This document shows positions 61,946 through 64,000 of a stretch of DNA of 64,000 nt, piece after piece (positions within the stretch are counted from its first letter, which is position 1; each line of letters begins with the position of its first letter). The position numbers were made by a program, and so were the translations under genes. This DNA comes from Halotia branconii CENA392 (GTDB lineage Bacteria > Cyanobacteriota > Cyanobacteriia > Cyanobacteriales > Nostocaceae). The stretch spans positions 5,497,455 through 5,561,454 of the forward strand of contig NZ_CP124543.1 in the NCBI RefSeq assembly GCF_029953635.1, given 5' to 3'. Below the pieces are notes generated by a model. That model did not search any database and had not been told where the DNA came from. It was given only the letters and a program-made list of their open reading frames with translations.

Positions 61946-62287
61946 GTGTTTCTAAGACTAGCGCATCAACATCGACAATTCGTCCAAGACTTGGTAATGA
62001 ACCTGCAAGCCTTGGCAATTGTACTAGAACGGCGTGGGTATCCTGCGTCCTGTTATACGTGTGGCGACCAAATGAATAGTGCTTCATTTATGGTCAGTTT
62101 GGGAGATAATCATCTAATTCGGTTTTTGGTATCCGATTATGGGATTACTTGGACAGAGATGCGGGATGACCGTGAACTCATGAAGTTGGAGGGTGCTGAG
62201 GCAATTAACCAGTTACAAGAACTGGCTAATCTTGTCAAGCAGTTTGCACCCACTGCTTCAGGTAATAAAGCCCTAGCCAAAAACTGA
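61946..62287 (+). CDS. Conserved cyanobacterial protein (DUF1815-like)
   Basis: 113 residues. GTG start at 61946 with GGAGGG six bases upstream. Pattern HRQFVQDLVMNLQALAIVLERRG, then CYTCGDQMNSASFMVSLGDN, and LIRFLVSDYGITWTEMRDDREL is strongly conserved-looking, and I recall it as DUF1815, a cyanobacteria-only family. No known activity; the two Cys (CYTC) could bind metal. Alone, after a long regulatory-size gap. Confidence 0.75.
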   Translation: MFLRLAHQHRQFVQDLVMNLQALAIVLERRGYPASCYTCGDQMNSASFMVSLGDNHLIRFLVSDYGITWTEMRDDRELMKLEGAEAINQLQELANLVKQFAPTASGNKALAKN

Positions 62288-62774
62288 TAAGGATTCCTGT
62301 ATCTGATGGGCTACATCAAAAAAGGTTCTGATAGTCGATCTAAAATTGGAAATCAATTGTTGGTAATTGCTAATAGGTAATTGTGGCTTAGTTTGTGATC
62401 GCCCGTTACCTATTTGCCATTACTATAGTGCTTCTTAGTTGTGTGCAATACACTTCATTAAGGAAAAGGGACTAGGAACTAGGGGTTAGGGACTAGAGTG
62501 GTGTATTTCATTCATCATAAAAACCGCTATACTACCTCATACCTCAGTAGCTGGATAAAATTAAATTCATTATTTTAGATTCTCAAAAAACAGGGAGTGC
62601 AAAACATCTGTGTAGTTACAGCATTTTGCAAGTAAAACCAAGTTTTCTTCATTTTTAGTTCAGCGATCGCCACATAGAAAGATTACCGTTTAGTATAATC
62701 AGATTTGATACTTAATATATTGTGGCGATCGCAGCAATGCCCAATTTTATTACTAAAATTTTCAAATAGTTTTA
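62288..62774. other. Intergenic region with dispersed repeat
   Basis: About 490 bp. Contains the repeat copy at 62461-62530 and two HIP1-type GCGATCGC sites near 62664 and 62726. No gene seen. Confidence 0.5.
62461..62530. repeat. Dispersed repeat, copy 2 (inverted relative to 32927-32991)
   Basis: AGGAAAAGGGACTAGGAACT, AGGGGTTAGGGACTAG, then AGTGGTGTATTTCATTCATC: the reverse complement of the copy upstream of the gene at 31734. Confidence 0.55.
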
Positions 62775-63329
62775 TTAAGACCTACACAGAACTTGCCGCA
62801 TTTTCTGCATATTCGCGGGCAATTCAAAGTTCATCGCTTGTTGAATGAAAACTGAAGGTATCGGGATATTAGGCGTAGCTTGGACATTATAAGCTAACAA
62901 AGTACCATTTCCACAATCTTTTAGCTCTAAATTGGCTGCAAAATCGAGAAAATTCCCTTTTTCCATCTTAAATTGAATTTTTTGCCCTACCACTTCCACA
63001 ACGTTAAGATAAATTTCCACTTGAGCTGTGAAAAATAAAAAGGCTTTTTGTGCTACTTGATACAAACGCTTAACTTCGCCTTTATAGAGAATTTCGCTTT
63101 GAGTGATGTCAGGAAAATATTGCACCCAGCGAGGATAATCTGTTAATTGCTGCCACACCTGCGATCGCACTAACGGTAAATACATACAGGCGGTAACAGC
63201 ACCACCCCAGGCTGTATGCGATTGCGTTTGCACCAAAATTTCACCCTGGATCAGCAATCTTTGTTTTTCATGACTAGCAGCCATATCTGAACCTGTAATA
63301 ATTGAGTCTAAGATATAAGACGCAGACAT
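62775..63329 (-). CDS. SRPBCC-fold lipid/ligand-binding protein (cyclase/dehydrase-like)
   Basis: 184 residues. Helix-grip fold: VTACMYLPLVRSQVWQQLTDYPRWVQYFPDITQSEIL is the family's start helix-strand region, followed by beta strands FFTAQVEIYLNVVEVVGQKIQFKM and a long C-terminal helix. Such proteins bind hydrophobic ligands or assist enzymes. No catalytic motif. GAGGAG lies about 13 bases before the ATG. Function not assigned. Confidence 0.75.
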   Translation of the reverse strand: MSASYILDSIITGSDMAASHEKQRLLIQGEILVQTQSHTAWGGAVTACMYLPLVRSQVWQQLTDYPRWVQYFPDITQSEILYKGEVKRLYQVAQKAFLFFTAQVEIYLNVVEVVGQKIQFKMEKGNFLDFAANLELKDCGNGTLLAYNVQATPNIPIPSVFIQQAMNFELPANMQKMRQVLCRS

Positions 63330-63676
63330 ACGATTTAAGTTACTCCTCAGATTATCCAGCTTTTAAGGTTAAGACTACAAACTATCAAAATAGGTTCGAG
63401 TCCAACCAAACTAAATATTAATTCCAGTCATACATTTGAATTTCCTGGAACTAATCATTTTTAGGTCATTATTCAGGCATCATACTTAAGCAAACTGTAT
63501 TTTAAATTACAATTAATTAAAAAAACATCCAAGTGGCTTTTAATGTAGCACCACTTTATAAAGAAAAATTGAGTTAATAACAGCTAGAATGGCACAAATG
63601 CAATCTTAGATGCAACCAGCTTTATATTGTCAAAATTATAGTTAGTAGTAAATTTTCAGTTAAGAGGTGAATTAAG
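63330..63676. other. Intergenic region, nothing recognised
   Basis: About 350 bp, AT-rich. A GGTTCGAGTCCAACC string near 63397 resembles a tRNA T-arm, but no acceptor stem or anticodon arm surrounds it. Confidence 0.4.
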
Positions 63677-63871
63677 ATGAGACAATCTGCTTTAAACCGT
63701 TTACTAACCCAAGCTTTTGGTGTCTTTCTCGGTGTTGGCATAGCAGTTTGGGTACTTAGGGGTTTTGGCATTCTCACGTTTATTCCGGGCGGAGTTATTT
63801 GGCTATTATTATTAGGGGCGATCGCCATAGGGATCATCAATTATGCTCAAAGAACTTGGTGGCGTTTCTAA
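63677..63871 (+). CDS. Small two-helix membrane protein, unknown
   Basis: 64 residues. GAGG lies nine bases before the ATG. Two hydrophobic segments (about 12-33 AFGVFLGVGIAVWVLRGFGIL and 38-55 GGVIWLLLLGAIAIGIIN) with a basic end (AQRTWWRF). Similar tiny proteins are common in cyanobacteria; role unknown. Confidence 0.6.
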   Translation: MRQSALNRLLTQAFGVFLGVGIAVWVLRGFGILTFIPGGVIWLLLLGAIAIGIINYAQRTWWRF

Positions 63872-63959
63872 AAAATACTCATTATTTTTATTACATATAA
63901 ATAAAGCTATTACTTAAGGGCATATAGTAATCCGGTTTGATTCGGTGAATTTATTTGTG

Positions 63960-63996
63960 TAGGTAGGGAACAGGAAACAGGAAACAGGGAACAGTT
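63960..63996. repeat. GGGAACAGG tandem repeat at window edge
   Basis: Units GGGAACAGGAAACAGGAAACAGG run toward the window end. A similar start (GTAGGGAGGGAACAGG) occurs near 3785. Confidence 0.5.
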
Positions 63997-64000
63997 AAGA

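Noticed and set aside
63370..63420. tRNA-like GGTTCGAGTCCAACC string
   Set aside because: No acceptor stem, D-arm or anticodon arm can be built around it.

Overview
This window comes from a filamentous, probably heterocyst-forming (Nostoc/Calothrix/Tolypothrix-like) cyanobacterium. The DNA is AT-rich and full of the cyanobacterial HIP1 octamer GCGATCGC. It carries heptameric STRR-type repeats (GGTCAGT/CAACTGA) and several small inverted-repeat elements, and it encodes families typical of cyanobacteria (DUF2839, DUF1815-like, DUF3754, J-domain plus pentapeptide). I see no tRNA, rRNA, CRISPR array or intact transposase gene.

Layout. 1-3254: an RND efflux pump (permease cut by the window edge, plus its adaptor). 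4160-7853: cell-wall synthesis (ftsW and a class A penicillin-binding protein). 8119-10607: folK, a Nudix hydrolase, and a DAHP synthase gene preceded by a long structured leader. 10967-16296: a small metal-ribbon membrane protein, a J-domain/pentapeptide protein, an SDR plus alpha/beta-hydrolase pair, thioredoxin, a DUF433/PIN-like toxin-antitoxin pair and a NodB-type deacetylase. 17016-20926: secA and a diheme cytochrome c. 21221-22513: two tandem copies of a RelE-like toxin-antitoxin module. 22700-28905: an exopolysaccharide cluster (four glycosyltransferases and an O-antigen-ligase-like protein). 28913-32888: DUF4126, purB, a secreted protein and a solute-binding protein. 33052-41801: an accessory region of poorly known membrane and regulatory proteins. 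41902-50023: central carbon genes fba, gap1, pyk, tal and ackA. 50040-53593: a three-gene operon of unknown function and a TPR-like protein. 53880-63871: aminotransferase, ftsH, an LTxxQ protein, an M48 protease, a degenerate DinG-like protein and small conserved cyanobacterial proteins.

The strongest unusual signal is upstream of the DAHP synthase gene (minus strand, 10607 down to 10341). Two successive short reading frames encode peptides loaded with Phe, Tyr and Trp (MFSSSYYFYFWFKAVHRE and MTYFSSWFYGFYFWPRASSG). Each ends inside one arm of a perfect stem whose other arm is shared with a following intrinsic terminator. This is the layout of a translation-coupled transcription attenuator, present twice in tandem, in front of the first enzyme of aromatic amino acid synthesis. 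The enzyme itself looks too short to carry the N-terminal ACT-like regulatory domain of some relatives, so control may rest on this leader. I know of no description of such a tandem aromatic attenuator in cyanobacteria.

Other points of note: a 128-bp inverted-repeat element whose end supplies the stop codon of one toxin copy; mobile-repeat families with full and relic copies; a low-complexity repeat expanded in frame inside the DinG-like gene; and an alpha/beta-hydrolase without its nucleophile serine.
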